Source: Caballeronia megalochromosomata
GTDB lineage: Bacteria > Pseudomonadota > Gammaproteobacteria > Burkholderiales > Burkholderiaceae
Assembly (NCBI GenBank): GCA_001580565.1
Contig: LRBF01000219.1
Span: forward strand, 1 to 51,301
Reading direction: 5' to 3'
DNA: 51,301 nt
Part shown: positions 33,073 to 42,159 of the stretch, piece after piece
Layout: each line of letters starts with the position of its first letter
How positions within the stretch are numbered: the stretch's first letter is position 1
Notes under the pieces: generated by a model
What the model saw: the letters and a program-made list of their open reading frames with translations, nothing else
Told to the model about the DNA's origin: nothing
Databases searched by the model: none
Translations under genes and position numbers: made by a program

Positions 33073-34992
33073 ATGAAACCGGCAAGGAATTCGCTGCGGT
33101 CACGCGTTGGCCGATATATCGCGTATGGTGTGATCGCGGCCACGCTCGTGGCGGGCGGGAGCTTCCTGCACTGGCGCCATGAACAGCGCGCGGCGCAATC
33201 GCAGGCGGCGGCGCTGACAGGCGTCGCCAATCAGATGCGCCATGACGCAGCGCCGTGGACGCATCGGGAAAAGGATGCGTCGGAAATGCTGACCGACATC
33301 CGCGACAAAAATGTCGCGACGATCGGCGTCAGTCCGGACGCGATTCTCGTCTCTACGCTGAAAGGCGAGAAATACTACGTGGCCGATCATAACGGCGCGT
33401 TCTCCAACGCCCTTCTGCTCGGCGACATGAAGCCGGGCGCGAGCACGCCCTATCAGCTCGTCTGGCTGCCCGACGCCAACGTGCGAACCGGCATGGCGCG
33501 CTGGAGCGAAATGTTCGATCGTTCGCGCGATCTCCTGAGCCTGCTGCTGCCGCTGCTGATGCTCGGCGGCATTCTCTGGTTCATGCGCCGCGAGATGCGC
33601 GGCGGCGCGCAACTGCTCGGCGAGTCGCCGACGCTGCGTTTCGATGACGTCATCGGCGCGGGCGAAGCGAAAGCCGCGCTCAACGATGTGCGCGCGTGGC
33701 TGACCGAGCCCGCACAATTTACCGGCATGGGCGTGCGCGCGCCGTGCGGCATCCTGATGACGGGCGGCCCCGGCGTCGGCAAGACGCGTCTCGCGCAGGC
33801 GCTCGCGGGCGAGTGCGGCGCGAACTTCATCGCGATCACGGGCAGCTATTTCAGCGCGAAGTATTACGGCGTCGGCATCCAGAAAGTGAAGCATCTGTTC
33901 GAACTCGCGCGCAAGAACGCGCCGACCGTGATCTTCATCGACGAAGCCGATGGCCTCGGCAAGCGCACCGATACCGGCGGCGGTCCCGTCGAAGCGGAGA
34001 GCAACCGCATCATCAATCAGCTGCTCGCGGAAATGGACGGCTTCGCATCGAACGAAGGCGTGATCATCGTCGCGGCAACGAATCATCCGGACAATCTCGA
34101 CGAAGCGCTGCGGCGCCCCGGCCGCTTCGACCGCACGGTGCAGGTGCGTCTTCCGAGTCTCGACGATCGCGCCGAGATCCTGCGTTTCTATGCGGCCAAT
34201 TTGAAGAAGAAGAACGAGGACATCGACTTCGACCAGCTCGCGCGTCTGACGACCGGGCTGTCGCCGGCCACGCTGTCGATGATCGTCAATCAGGCGGGAC
34301 TCGTCGCGCGCAAGGCGGGCCAGCGTGAAGTGGCCGCGATGCATTTCCTCGAAGCGATCAAGATCGCGCGCATCGGCGATGTCAACGGCGCGGAGCGCGC
34401 ATTGTCCGACGACGAACGCACGCGCATCGCGGTGCATGAAGCGGGTCACGGACTCGTCGCGGCGCTGCTCGGCACGGGCGTGCTCGAAGAAGTGACGATC
34501 CTGCCGCGCGGCGGCGCTTTGGGCGTCGCGCTCATCACGAAGATGCAGGACAAGCATCTGTATCGCGAGACCGAATTGCGCCACGAGATTCAGGTGCTGC
34601 TCGGCGGACGCAACGCGGAGCTGCTGATGTTCGACGAAGCATCGAGCGGTGCCGCGTCGGACCTTCAGGAAGCGTCGCGCATCAGCCTCGACATGGTGTC
34701 GAAGTTCGGCTTCAACGAGGACGGCAATCTGTTCAGTCTCGCCGCCCTGCCGCAGCAGTATGCGGGCTTGCAACTGAAGAATTCGATCGGGCACGCGAAC
34801 GCGTTGCTGCACGATCTGAGCGATGAATGCTTCGCGCTTTTGCAGGCGAACGAGCCGGTGTTGCGCGCGATCGCCGATGAGTTGCTCGAATCGGAGACCG
34901 TGCCGGGCGAGACGGTTTATCGGCTGATCCGCGAGCACGCGGCGGCCGTCGAGAACGCGCAGGCGGCGGTCAACGAAGTGCTGGCCGCCTGA
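33073..34992 (+). CDS. ftsH: FtsH-like membrane AAA+ zinc metalloprotease (paralogue)
   Basis: The 639-residue protein has the FtsH layout: a TM helix (about 15-33), a short periplasmic domain, a second TM helix (about 148-165), an AAA+ domain and an M41 peptidase domain. Walker A is GGPGVGKT (Lys237), not the usual GPPGTGKT. Walker B is VIFIDEAD, and the second region of homology is DNLDEALRRPGRFDR. The zinc site is HEAGH (His455, Glu456, His459), with the third ligand likely the Asp of GAASDLQEAS. The pore loop reads YYGVG rather than FVGVG. These differences suggest a secondary FtsH beside a housekeeping copy elsewhere. The ATG at 33073 is preferred to the adjacent TTG. Confidence 0.92.
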   Translation: MKPARNSLRSRVGRYIAYGVIAATLVAGGSFLHWRHEQRAAQSQAAALTGVANQMRHDAAPWTHREKDASEMLTDIRDKNVATIGVSPDAILVSTLKGEKYYVADHNGAFSNALLLGDMKPGASTPYQLVWLPDANVRTGMARWSEMFDRSRDLLSLLLPLLMLGGILWFMRREMRGGAQLLGESPTLRFDDVIGAGEAKAALNDVRAWLTEPAQFTGMGVRAPCGILMTGGPGVGKTRLAQALAGECGANFIAITGSYFSAKYYGVGIQKVKHLFELARKNAPTVIFIDEADGLGKRTDTGGGPVEAESNRIINQLLAEMDGFASNEGVIIVAATNHPDNLDEALRRPGRFDRTVQVRLPSLDDRAEILRFYAANLKKKNEDIDFDQLARLTTGLSPATLSMIVNQAGLVARKAGQREVAAMHFLEAIKIARIGDVNGAERALSDDERTRIAVHEAGHGLVAALLGTGVLEEVTILPRGGALGVALITKMQDKHLYRETELRHEIQVLLGGRNAELLMFDEASSGAASDLQEASRISLDMVSKFGFNEDGNLFSLAALPQQYAGLQLKNSIGHANALLHDLSDECFALLQANEPVLRAIADELLESETVPGETVYRLIREHAAAVENAQAAVNEVLAA

Positions 34993-35019
34993 GCGCTGTC
35001 CATCGCGGAGAACATCGAC

Positions 35020-35490
35020 ATGCCAGACGCTTACCGCAGCAAAGGACTGTCCAGCGCGCTTTCGTATCAGGATCCGAAGGCCGCGTTCCGCTGGCTCGAG
35101 GCCGCATTCGGTTTCGAGCCGATGTTCGTGATCCTCGATGCCGACGGCAATCTCGCCCACTCCGAGATGTCGTATGGCGATTCCGTCGTCATGATCGGCA
35201 GCGAGTGGAGCGAGGACCACAAGAGCCCGGGCTCCGTCGGCGGAAAGAACACACAGTCGGTGCATGTGCAGCTCGCCGAGGGCGAGGACATCGATGCGCA
35301 TTGCGCGCATGCGCGCGCGGCGGGCGCATCGATTCTGGCGGAGCCGCAGACGCAGTTTTACGGCGACCGCACCTATCGCGCGAAGGGTCCCGAAGGGCAC
35401 ATCTGGACCTTCGGCGTCACCGTGCAGAAAATGACGCCCGAGCAATGGGACAAGGCGAGTGGCCTGACGACGCGCACGCGGCTCGATTGA
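35020..35490 (+). CDS. VOC-superfamily (glyoxalase/bleomycin-resistance-like) protein
   Basis: The 156-residue protein has a VOC fold. It opens LSSALSYQDPKAAFRWLEAAFGF, has SEMSYGDSVVMIGSEW in the middle, and ends YRAKGPEGHIWTFG. This is the common YcgJ/PhnB-type uncharacterised group. It follows the protease gene by 27 bases and may share its transcript. Substrate unknown. Confidence 0.83.
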   Translation: MPDAYRSKGLSSALSYQDPKAAFRWLEAAFGFEPMFVILDADGNLAHSEMSYGDSVVMIGSEWSEDHKSPGSVGGKNTQSVHVQLAEGEDIDAHCAHARAAGASILAEPQTQFYGDRTYRAKGPEGHIWTFGVTVQKMTPEQWDKASGLTTRTRLD

Positions 35491-35503
35491 GCGAAAGGAC
35501 GCC

Positions 35504-36283
35504 TTACTTTGCAGCCTGATCCGCGCCGAGATAGGTGTTTTCGAGCCGGCTGATCGTGCCGTCCTGCTTTAGCCGCGCGAGCGCGGCATCGAGCGCCTGC
35601 AGCGTCTTGCCATCGCCCTTGCGCACGCCGATCACGCTGCTCGCGCCCAGAATCGCCGGATCGTCGATCCGCGGCCCTGCGAGCTCGAAGCGCGCGCCCT
35701 GCGGCTTCGCGAGAAAGCCGAGCCGCGCCGCCGGGCCGACCACGATGGTCGCATCGAGCCTGCCGTTGACGAGGTCGGCGTAGATGCTGTCCTGATCCTG
35801 ATACTCACGCACGATCACGCCGCGCTTTTCCCAACTGGTCTTCGCGAAAGCCGCCTGCGTCGAGCCTTGCAGCACGCCGACGCGCTTGCCCACGAGCTTC
35901 GCCGCATCGGGCACGAGGCCGCTGCCGCGCTCGGCGACGAGACGAATGTCCGCCGGATAGACGGGCTGCGTGAAGTCCATGACGGCGCGCCGCGCGGCCG
36001 TGGGCGCCATCGACGCATTGATCGCATCGAACTTGCGCGCCTGCAATCCGGCGATCAGTCCGTCGAAGCTGCTTTCCACCCACACGCACTTCACGTTCGC
36101 CGCGGCGCACATCGCGTTGCCGATGTCGATGTCGAGTCCGGCGAGACGGCCATCGGGCAGCTTGTACTCATAGGGCGGATAGCTCGGGTCGGTGCCGAAG
36201 CGCAAGGTGCCGGCGGCGCACGCGCCCGTCGTCGCGATCAGCGCAGCGGCCAAAAAAAGCGCGCGCGCTCGATGATGTTTCAT
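35504..36283 (-). CDS. Periplasmic amino-acid-binding protein (ArgT/HisJ-like), orphan
   Basis: The 259-residue protein has a signal peptide ending near GACAAGTL and the lysine/arginine/ornithine-binding pattern. It shows FGTDPSYPPYEYKLPDGRLAGLDIDIGNAMC, then FDAINASMAPTAARR, then VGVLQGSTQAAF. It captures a polar, probably basic, amino acid for an ABC importer. No permease or ATPase gene is near, so it must use components encoded elsewhere. It follows an M20 amidohydrolase gene by 34 bp on the same strand, suggesting that it delivers a conjugated amino acid or recovers the released one. Confidence 0.88.
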   Translation of the reverse strand: MKHHRARALFLAAALIATTGACAAGTLRFGTDPSYPPYEYKLPDGRLAGLDIDIGNAMCAAANVKCVWVESSFDGLIAGLQARKFDAINASMAPTAARRAVMDFTQPVYPADIRLVAERGSGLVPDAAKLVGKRVGVLQGSTQAAFAKTSWEKRGVIVREYQDQDSIYADLVNGRLDATIVVGPAARLGFLAKPQGARFELAGPRIDDPAILGASSVIGVRKGDGKTLQALDAALARLKQDGTISRLENTYLGADQAAK

Positions 36284-36317
36284 CGAAAAACTCCTTCAAA
36301 CAGGGGCTGAAATGGGA

Positions 36318-37472
36318 CTACGATGCGCAACGGTCCAGCGCGAGCGCCACGAAGAAGCGCACGCCGAGCGGCAGCACGTCGTCGTTGAAATCGAACTCGG
36401 GGTGATGGCAATACACGCCGCCCTGACCCAGCAGCGCATAGGCGCCGGGCCGGCGCAACAGGAACTCCGAGAAGTCTTCGGAGCCGTTGAGCGGCGCGAA
36501 ATCGCGCAGCACGCTGGGCGCGCCGAAGATCTCGCTGGCCACGCGCGCTGCCGCCTGCGCCTGCTCGCGATGATTGATCGTCGCGGGTGAGCTGTTGCGA
36601 AACGCGACGGAGATCGCGCATTCGCTCGTCATCGCGATGCCCTCGCAGATGCCGCGAATGCGCGACTTCGCCTGCGCACGCACGCTTTCGTCGAACGCGC
36701 GCAGCGTGCCCGTCAACGCCGCGTGCGATGGAATCACGTTCGGCGCGCTGCCCGCATGCACGCTGCCGATGCTCAGCACGGCCGTCGCGCCCGGATCGAT
36801 CGAGCGGCTCACGACCGTTTGCAATGCGCAGATGAGTTGCGCGGCGGCCATCACGGGATCTTTCGTTTTCTCGGGCGCCGATCCATGTCCGCCCACGCCT
36901 TGTATGTCGATCACGACTTCGTCGCATGAGGCGAGCATCGCGCCGTCGAGCACGCCGAAGGTGCCCGGCGGAAAATGCGGCGCAGTGTGCAGCGCGTAGA
37001 TTTCGTCGTAGGCGAAGCGCGCTTCGAGGCCGTCCGCGAGCATCGCGTTCGCGCCGCCGCCCGTTTCCTCGGCGGGCTGGAACACAAGCACGACCGTGCC
37101 CGCGAAATCGCGATGGCCGCTGAAATGACGCGCGACGCCGAGCAGCATCGCCGTATGACCGTCATGACCGCAGCCGTGAAATACGCCTGGCCGCTGCGAG
37201 CGATGCAACGGCACGCCTTCTTCCTGCATCGGCAGCGCATCCATGTCGGCGCGCAATGCAATCGTGCGGCCCGTGCCGCGCAGCCCGCGCACGACGCCGA
37301 CGACACCCGTGCCGCCGATTCCCGCATGCGTCTCGATGTCCCACGCGCGCAGCTTCGCCGCGACGAGCTCGCTCGTGCGATGCTCGTCGAACGCGACTTC
37401 CGGATTCGCGTGAATGTCACGCCGCAAAGCGACCAGTTCGCCGATATCGATGTCGACGGTGTTCGTTGTCAC
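36318..37472 (-). CDS. M20-family metal-dependent amidohydrolase (hippurate hydrolase/AbgA-like)
   Basis: The 384-residue enzyme has the M20 motifs: CGHDGHTAMLLG with the first metal His and Asp, QPAEETGGGANAML with the catalytic Glu pair, and APLNGSEDFSEFL near the C-terminus. It should hydrolyse an N-acyl or N-aroyl amino acid in the cytoplasm, using Zn2+, Co2+ or Mn2+. A GTG at 37472, seven bases after AAGGAGG, decides the start over a much longer in-frame option. It is divergent from a LysR gene and precedes the orphan binding protein. The acyl group is unknown. Confidence 0.9.
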   Translation of the reverse strand: MTTNTVDIDIGELVALRRDIHANPEVAFDEHRTSELVAAKLRAWDIETHAGIGGTGVVGVVRGLRGTGRTIALRADMDALPMQEEGVPLHRSQRPGVFHGCGHDGHTAMLLGVARHFSGHRDFAGTVVLVFQPAEETGGGANAMLADGLEARFAYDEIYALHTAPHFPPGTFGVLDGAMLASCDEVVIDIQGVGGHGSAPEKTKDPVMAAAQLICALQTVVSRSIDPGATAVLSIGSVHAGSAPNVIPSHAALTGTLRAFDESVRAQAKSRIRGICEGIAMTSECAISVAFRNSSPATINHREQAQAAARVASEIFGAPSVLRDFAPLNGSEDFSEFLLRRPGAYALLGQGGVYCHHPEFDFNDDVLPLGVRFFVALALDRCAS

Positions 37473-37581
37473 GCTCGTGCCTCCTTGTATACTTCGGCCT
37501 CTTCCCTGTGCCGCTGTTCGCATACTAGAGGTGCGGCGGCCTGCGCCGATTTCCAATTTCTCATGCATATAGCCAACGCTT

Positions 37582-38481
37582 ATGGAACGGGGAACCCTCA
37601 AGACCACGCAGTTGCAGACACTGGTCGCGATCGCAGAGCACGGCACCTTGATGGCCGCCGCCGAGGCGCTGAACGTGTCGCAGCCCGCGGTGACGAAGAG
37701 CATCAAGGAACTGGAAGCGCGTCTCGGCGTGCAACTGCTCGAACGCAGCGGCGCGGGCGTGCGTCTCACGCGCTATGGCGAAACGCTGTTGCGCCGCGCC
37801 CGTTCGGTGGTCGCGGAAATCGTCAGCGCGGAGCGTGAACTCGACGAGATGAAAACGGGCGTGGAGCGGACCTTGTCGATCGGCGTGTCGTTGCTGGCAT
37901 CGTCGATCGCGGTGCCCGAGGCGTTGCGCGCATTCCGCGCGCGGCTGCCCGATGTCCGCCTCAACGTCCATGAATGCGTGCCGGCGCGGATCATCGACGG
38001 CTTGCGCGACGGCTCCTTCGATCTGTGCGTCGCGTTCGTCGCCGACAGCGACATCACCGCTGAATACCGCGTCGTGCCGGTCAGTGAAGCGGCGCAGGTG
38101 CTCGCCGTCCCACGCGGCGATCCGCTCGCGCAGGAAAGGCAGCTTGCGCGCATGACGAGCGCACGCTGGCTCTATTACCACACGCGCGACAGCCTGCCCG
38201 CGTTCTGGCGCGAACTATGCGGCGACAGCACCTTGCCGATGCCCTCGCATGTGAACATCTGCACTTCGCAGCGGCTCTATGCGCAACTCGCGCAGGAAGC
38301 GGGAACGATCAACGTGTGGCCCGAGCCGCTGCTCGATGAGGAAATCGCGCTCGGCCGCATGGAACGCCTGCACACCGACGCGCAGACGACGCGCCTCACG
38401 CTCGGCCTCATGTATCGCAAGGATCTGGTTCTGAGCGCGAGTCTCGAATACTTCATCGAGTGCATCCGGCGCACGGCCTAG
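37582..38481 (+). CDS. LysR-family transcriptional regulator
   Basis: The 299-residue regulator has a clear helix-turn-helix (MAAAEALNVSQPAVTKSIKELEARLG) and a standard effector domain. It is divergent from the M20 amidohydrolase across 109 bp and is convergent with the molybdenum hydroxylase gene, only two bases apart. The M20-binding-protein operon is the most likely target. The opening (TTQLQTLVAIAEHGTLMAAAEAL) is like CysB/GbpR-type LysR proteins. Ligand unknown. Confidence 0.9.
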   Translation: MERGTLKTTQLQTLVAIAEHGTLMAAAEALNVSQPAVTKSIKELEARLGVQLLERSGAGVRLTRYGETLLRRARSVVAEIVSAERELDEMKTGVERTLSIGVSLLASSIAVPEALRAFRARLPDVRLNVHECVPARIIDGLRDGSFDLCVAFVADSDITAEYRVVPVSEAAQVLAVPRGDPLAQERQLARMTSARWLYYHTRDSLPAFWRELCGDSTLPMPSHVNICTSQRLYAQLAQEAGTINVWPEPLLDEEIALGRMERLHTDAQTTRLTLGLMYRKDLVLSASLEYFIECIRRTA

Positions 38482-38483
38482 CT

Positions 38484-40691
38484 TCAAACAACCTTGCGCA
38501 GATCGAACGGCGTCTCGCGCAGTCGCGTGCCGGTCAGCCTGAAAACGGCATTGCCGATCGCCGGCGCCACCGACGGACTCGACAACTCGCCGACACCGCC
38601 GGGCTTCGCCGGATCGCCTTGCACGATGTGTATGTCGATGTCGGGCATGTCGCTCATGCGCATCACGCGATACGAATCGAAGTTGGTCTGCTGAACCTGA
38701 CCGCCGCGAATATCGATGCGATCGGCGAGCGCGTGTCCGAGTCCCCACATCAAGCCGCCGTACAACTGCTCTTCGACACCGCCCGGCGACACCGCGAGCC
38801 CGCAGTCGGCCACGCACGTGAGCTTCTCGATCACGATGCCGTGGTCGCGGCGCGTCACGCGCGCGATCACGACGACATAGCTGCCGTATGCGCGGTTCGT
38901 CGCGACGCCGAGCGCGGTTCCGCGCGGCAGCGGCTTGCCCCAGCCGGCTCGCGTCGCGGCCTCGCGCAGCACGGCGACATGCCGCGCGTCCGTCATGTGC
39001 GCGATCCGAAAATCGATCGCATCCCGATGCCCGGCATGCGCGGCTTCGTCCATGAACGACTCGACCGCGAACACGTTCGGGATATAACTCACCGCGCGAT
39101 ACCAGCCGGTCGGCACGCCTGTTTCATGTCGCACCCAGCCGATATCCGCATGCGGCGCGCCATAGGCGAACTCGTACTTGCTGATCGCTTCCGTGGTGCT
39201 GTAGTCCATGCGATCGGGACGATCGAAATAGCCCGGCTCCCATTGCTCCGGCGAGGCGGGCATCACCGCGCGCAGTTGCAGCGCCGCGAGATTGCCGCGC
39301 GCATCGAGCACGGCCCTGGCGCGATGATGACTCGCCGAATGATAGAAAAGCGCGCGCATTTCGTCCTCGCGGCTGTTCATCAGCTTGACCGGCCTGCCGG
39401 TTTGCAGCGCAAGCCACGTAACCTCGAAGAGCCAGTACTTCGATTCGCGCGCCCCGAAGCTGCCGCCCGACACCAGCTCATGCAGCACGACACGATTCGC
39501 CGGAATACCGCCGATCACTTGCGCCGCCTCCTGCGCCGTCGATGGCACCTGCAAACCGCCCCAATACGCAATGCCGCCGTCTTTCGCCCACGCCGTCACG
39601 TTGATGGGTTCGAGCGGATTGGCCGCCTTGTAGGGCATCGAGTACGACGCCTGAATCACGCGCGGGCCGTGCTTCAGGACGGATTCGGCGTCGCCGTTCT
39701 TCACGGTCGGCACCACGCGCGCAGCGGGATCGTCGAGCCATGCGGCCTGGCGCGCGGACAGCCCGTGGCTGTCGAAGGTCTCGAACGGACTGTCTTCCCA
39801 TTCGACGTGCAACGCGGCCTGCCCTTTGTGCGCGGACCAGTAATCGTCGGCGAGCACGGCGACGCCCGCCTGATTGCCGCCGAGCACATCCGGACGCCCG
39901 GGTATCTGCAGCACCTGGCGCACGCCGGGCACGGCGAGCGCGGCCTTCGCGTCGACGCTGCGCACGCGCGCATCGATGACGGGCGCGCGCGTGACGACCG
40001 CGACGAGCATGCCGGGCAGGCGCACGTCGATGCTGTACGCAAACGCGCCGCACACCTTCTGCGCGGCGTCGCGCTTCTTGCGCAGCTTGCCGATGTATCT
40101 GAACTGCGACGGATCTTTCAACTGCACGTCTTTCGGCGCAGGCAAGGTCGCGGCGACCGTGGCCAGCGAGCCATAGCCCACACGCGCGCCGCGCGCCTTG
40201 TCGATCACGAAGCCGTCGTCCGTCGTGCACGCGGACGGCGCCACGTTCCACTGCTTCGCGGCGGCCGCGATCAGCATCGCGCGCGCGGTCGCGCCCGCAT
40301 GCCGCAAGCGATCGTATTCGAGCGACACGCTCGTGCTGCCGCCCGTCGAAAACACTTTCCACAAGGGATGAATGTAATCGGCGTAGAACGGATTTTCGGG
40401 CGTGATGACGTCGATGCGAAACGGATCGACATCCAGCTCTTCCGCGACCAGCGCCGCGAGCGCGGTGCGCGTGCCGGTGCCCGAATCGTGCTTGTGGACG
40501 ACGAGCTTGATCGAGCCGTCGGGCAGCACGCGCACCCATGCGTTCGGCTCGAATTCTCCTGCGCGCGGATTTGAATCGCCATTCTTCGCCAACGCCTCGG
40601 GCAAGCGGAAGCCGATCGCGAGCCCCGAGACCAGCAACGCCGAACTTTGCTTCATGAAACGGCGGCGCGCCGCGCCATGTTCGATGTGCAT
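38484..40691 (-). CDS. Molybdopterin-binding subunit of a xanthine-dehydrogenase-family hydroxylase (IorB-like)
   Basis: The 735-residue subunit resembles the large chain of isoquinoline 1-oxidoreductase and related two-subunit hydroxylases. A twin-arginine signal (RRRFMKQSS followed by a hydrophobic stretch) indicates export by Tat. Cofactor landmarks are GGSFGARES and the C-terminal PGGVGELSSPSVAPAIGNA, with the catalytic Glu in GVGE. No FAD subunit is encoded, so electrons probably leave through the [2Fe-2S] subunit to a cytochrome. It would hydroxylate an aldehyde or an N-heteroaromatic ring next to nitrogen. It starts directly after the [2Fe-2S] gene stop (TGAATG). Confidence 0.9.
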   Translation of the reverse strand: MHIEHGAARRRFMKQSSALLVSGLAIGFRLPEALAKNGDSNPRAGEFEPNAWVRVLPDGSIKLVVHKHDSGTGTRTALAALVAEELDVDPFRIDVITPENPFYADYIHPLWKVFSTGGSTSVSLEYDRLRHAGATARAMLIAAAAKQWNVAPSACTTDDGFVIDKARGARVGYGSLATVAATLPAPKDVQLKDPSQFRYIGKLRKKRDAAQKVCGAFAYSIDVRLPGMLVAVVTRAPVIDARVRSVDAKAALAVPGVRQVLQIPGRPDVLGGNQAGVAVLADDYWSAHKGQAALHVEWEDSPFETFDSHGLSARQAAWLDDPAARVVPTVKNGDAESVLKHGPRVIQASYSMPYKAANPLEPINVTAWAKDGGIAYWGGLQVPSTAQEAAQVIGGIPANRVVLHELVSGGSFGARESKYWLFEVTWLALQTGRPVKLMNSREDEMRALFYHSASHHRARAVLDARGNLAALQLRAVMPASPEQWEPGYFDRPDRMDYSTTEAISKYEFAYGAPHADIGWVRHETGVPTGWYRAVSYIPNVFAVESFMDEAAHAGHRDAIDFRIAHMTDARHVAVLREAATRAGWGKPLPRGTALGVATNRAYGSYVVVIARVTRRDHGIVIEKLTCVADCGLAVSPGGVEEQLYGGLMWGLGHALADRIDIRGGQVQQTNFDSYRVMRMSDMPDIDIHIVQGDPAKPGGVGELSSPSVAPAIGNAVFRLTGTRLRETPFDLRKVV

Positions 40692-41147
40692 TCAGGCCTC
40701 CGCCGCCGCGCGCTTGATAGCCTTACGGATGCGCGCATAGGTGCCGCATCGGCAGATGTTGCCGGACATCGCCGCCGTGATGGTTTCATCGCTGACGGAC
40801 GGCTTGCTCTTCAGAAACGCCGCCGCCTGCATCAACTGTCCCGACTGACAATAGCCGCACTGCGGCACGTCTTCGGCGATCCATGCGCGCTGCAAGGGAT
40901 GCGTGCCGTCTTTGGACAGGCCCTCGATCGTCGTGATGTGCCTGCCCGCCACGGCTGCGGCCGGCAACAGGCACGAGCGCACCGCTTCGCCGTCCAGATG
41001 CACCGTGCATGCGCCGCAAAAGCCGCCGCCGCAACCGAATTTCGTGCCCGTCAAACCCAGCGAATCGCGGAGCACCCACAACAGGGGCATGTCTTCCGGT
41101 ACATTGTCGAGCGAGTGCCGCGCGTCGTTGACGATGATTTCGATCAT
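40692..41147 (-). CDS. [2Fe-2S] subunit of molybdenum hydroxylase (IorA-like)
   Basis: The 151-residue protein carries two iron-sulfur clusters. The plant-type cluster ligands are Cys39, Cys44, Cys47 and Cys59 (FGCGGGFCGAC...C). The second cluster uses QCGYCQSGQ and ICRCGTY in the helical C-terminal domain. It transfers electrons from the molybdenum subunit encoded directly after it. It lacks its own Tat signal, so it probably travels with the large subunit as a folded complex. It is divergent from a LysR gene. Confidence 0.93.
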   Translation of the reverse strand: MIEIIVNDARHSLDNVPEDMPLLWVLRDSLGLTGTKFGCGGGFCGACTVHLDGEAVRSCLLPAAAVAGRHITTIEGLSKDGTHPLQRAWIAEDVPQCGYCQSGQLMQAAAFLKSKPSVSDETITAAMSGNICRCGTYARIRKAIKRAAAEA

Positions 41148-41253
41148 GCGCTGTCTCCTGAATGTCGTTCGAGTCTGCGGCCATTATTGGAAGCTGCCGC
41201 GCAGGAACGCCAGCGACGATTTCTTTGATCATCCGTAAGCCCGGCTAACACCC

Positions 41254-42159
41254 ATGTTGAAGCGCTATCCTTCGATCCAGTCGATGCAGGCCTTTCTGCA
41301 GGCAGCGCGCGCCGGCAGCTTTTCGAGCGCGGCGCGTCAGTTGTCGCTCACGCACAGCGCGATCAGCCAGCAGATCCGCACGCTGGAGGAGTTCGTCGGC
41401 CAGCCGCTCTTCGTGCGCGAAGGTGCGCGCGTCGTGCTGACCGATGCGGGCGCGCTCTTCGCGAATCAGCTAGGCGATGGCTTCGAGCAGATCGATCGTG
41501 CGTTGTCGTCGGTGAAGGAGCGCGCGGTGAAGCAGTCGATCACGCTCGACGTCGACCCCGAACTCGCGCAAAGCTGGCTCGTCGCGCGCCTGCCGGTGTT
41601 GCTCGGCGCGTTGACCGGCGTGGCGTTGACCGTGCTTTCCGCGCCGCGCCACGATCGCAGCGCATTCGAGCGCGTGGATCTCGCGCTGCGTTACGGCTAT
41701 GGCGAATGGGATGGATTCGAAAATGCGCTCGTCTGCGGCGATCGTCTGACGGTCATGGGCTCGCCCGCATTGCTGAAGGCGCGTGGGCTTTCCGTGCCGC
41801 TTTCTCCGGAACAGGTGCTCGCGCTGCCGTTGCTCGGCTACACGAAGCGCTCATGGATTCCGTGGCTCACCGCCGCGGGCCTGCCGGAAGTGGAACCGCA
41901 TGCGGTCGCCGTCTTCGACAACGCCGCGGGACTGATCGCGGCCGCGAGCGCGGGCGTGGGCGTCGGGCTTGCGCGCGGCCTGCTCGCCGCCGACGCGCAA
42001 CGCGACGGCACGCTGATCGAACTCACGCAGGTCGAGATCCCGACGCACTACAACCTCTACGCCGTGTGGCCGCGCGAGAAGGCGGCGCGCGTGGCGCCGC
42101 TCGTCGACGCAATACGCGCGCTCGTCGCGCAAACGATCAACGCGCGCGCCCCGCGCTGA
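41254..42159 (+). CDS. LysR-family regulator, GcvA-like, divergent from Mo-hydroxylase
   Basis: The 301-residue regulator opens with the GcvA-type pattern YPSIQSMQAFLQAARAGSF and a helix-turn-helix (SLTHSAISQQIRTLEEFVG). The 106-bp gap to the divergent [2Fe-2S] gene makes the molybdenum hydroxylase operon its likely target. Its 3' end overlaps the convergent next LysR gene by 23 bases, so two LysR genes are locked tail to tail. Confidence 0.9.
   Translation: MLKRYPSIQSMQAFLQAARAGSFSSAARQLSLTHSAISQQIRTLEEFVGQPLFVREGARVVLTDAGALFANQLGDGFEQIDRALSSVKERAVKQSITLDVDPELAQSWLVARLPVLLGALTGVALTVLSAPRHDRSAFERVDLALRYGYGEWDGFENALVCGDRLTVMGSPALLKARGLSVPLSPEQVLALPLLGYTKRSWIPWLTAAGLPEVEPHAVAVFDNAAGLIAAASAGVGVGLARGLLAADAQRDGTLIELTQVEIPTHYNLYAVWPREKAARVAPLVDAIRALVAQTINARAPR

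Noticed and set aside
33100..35445. A 781-codon open frame antisense to the ftsH-like gene
   Set aside because: It lies opposite a full-length, motif-complete protease. Long antisense frames are expected with strong third-position G/C bias, and the translation is Arg/His/Ala-rich with no family pattern.
38460..40574. A 704-codon open frame antisense to the molybdenum hydroxylase gene
   Set aside because: The same GC-bias artefact; the opposite strand encodes a complete cofactor-binding enzyme.
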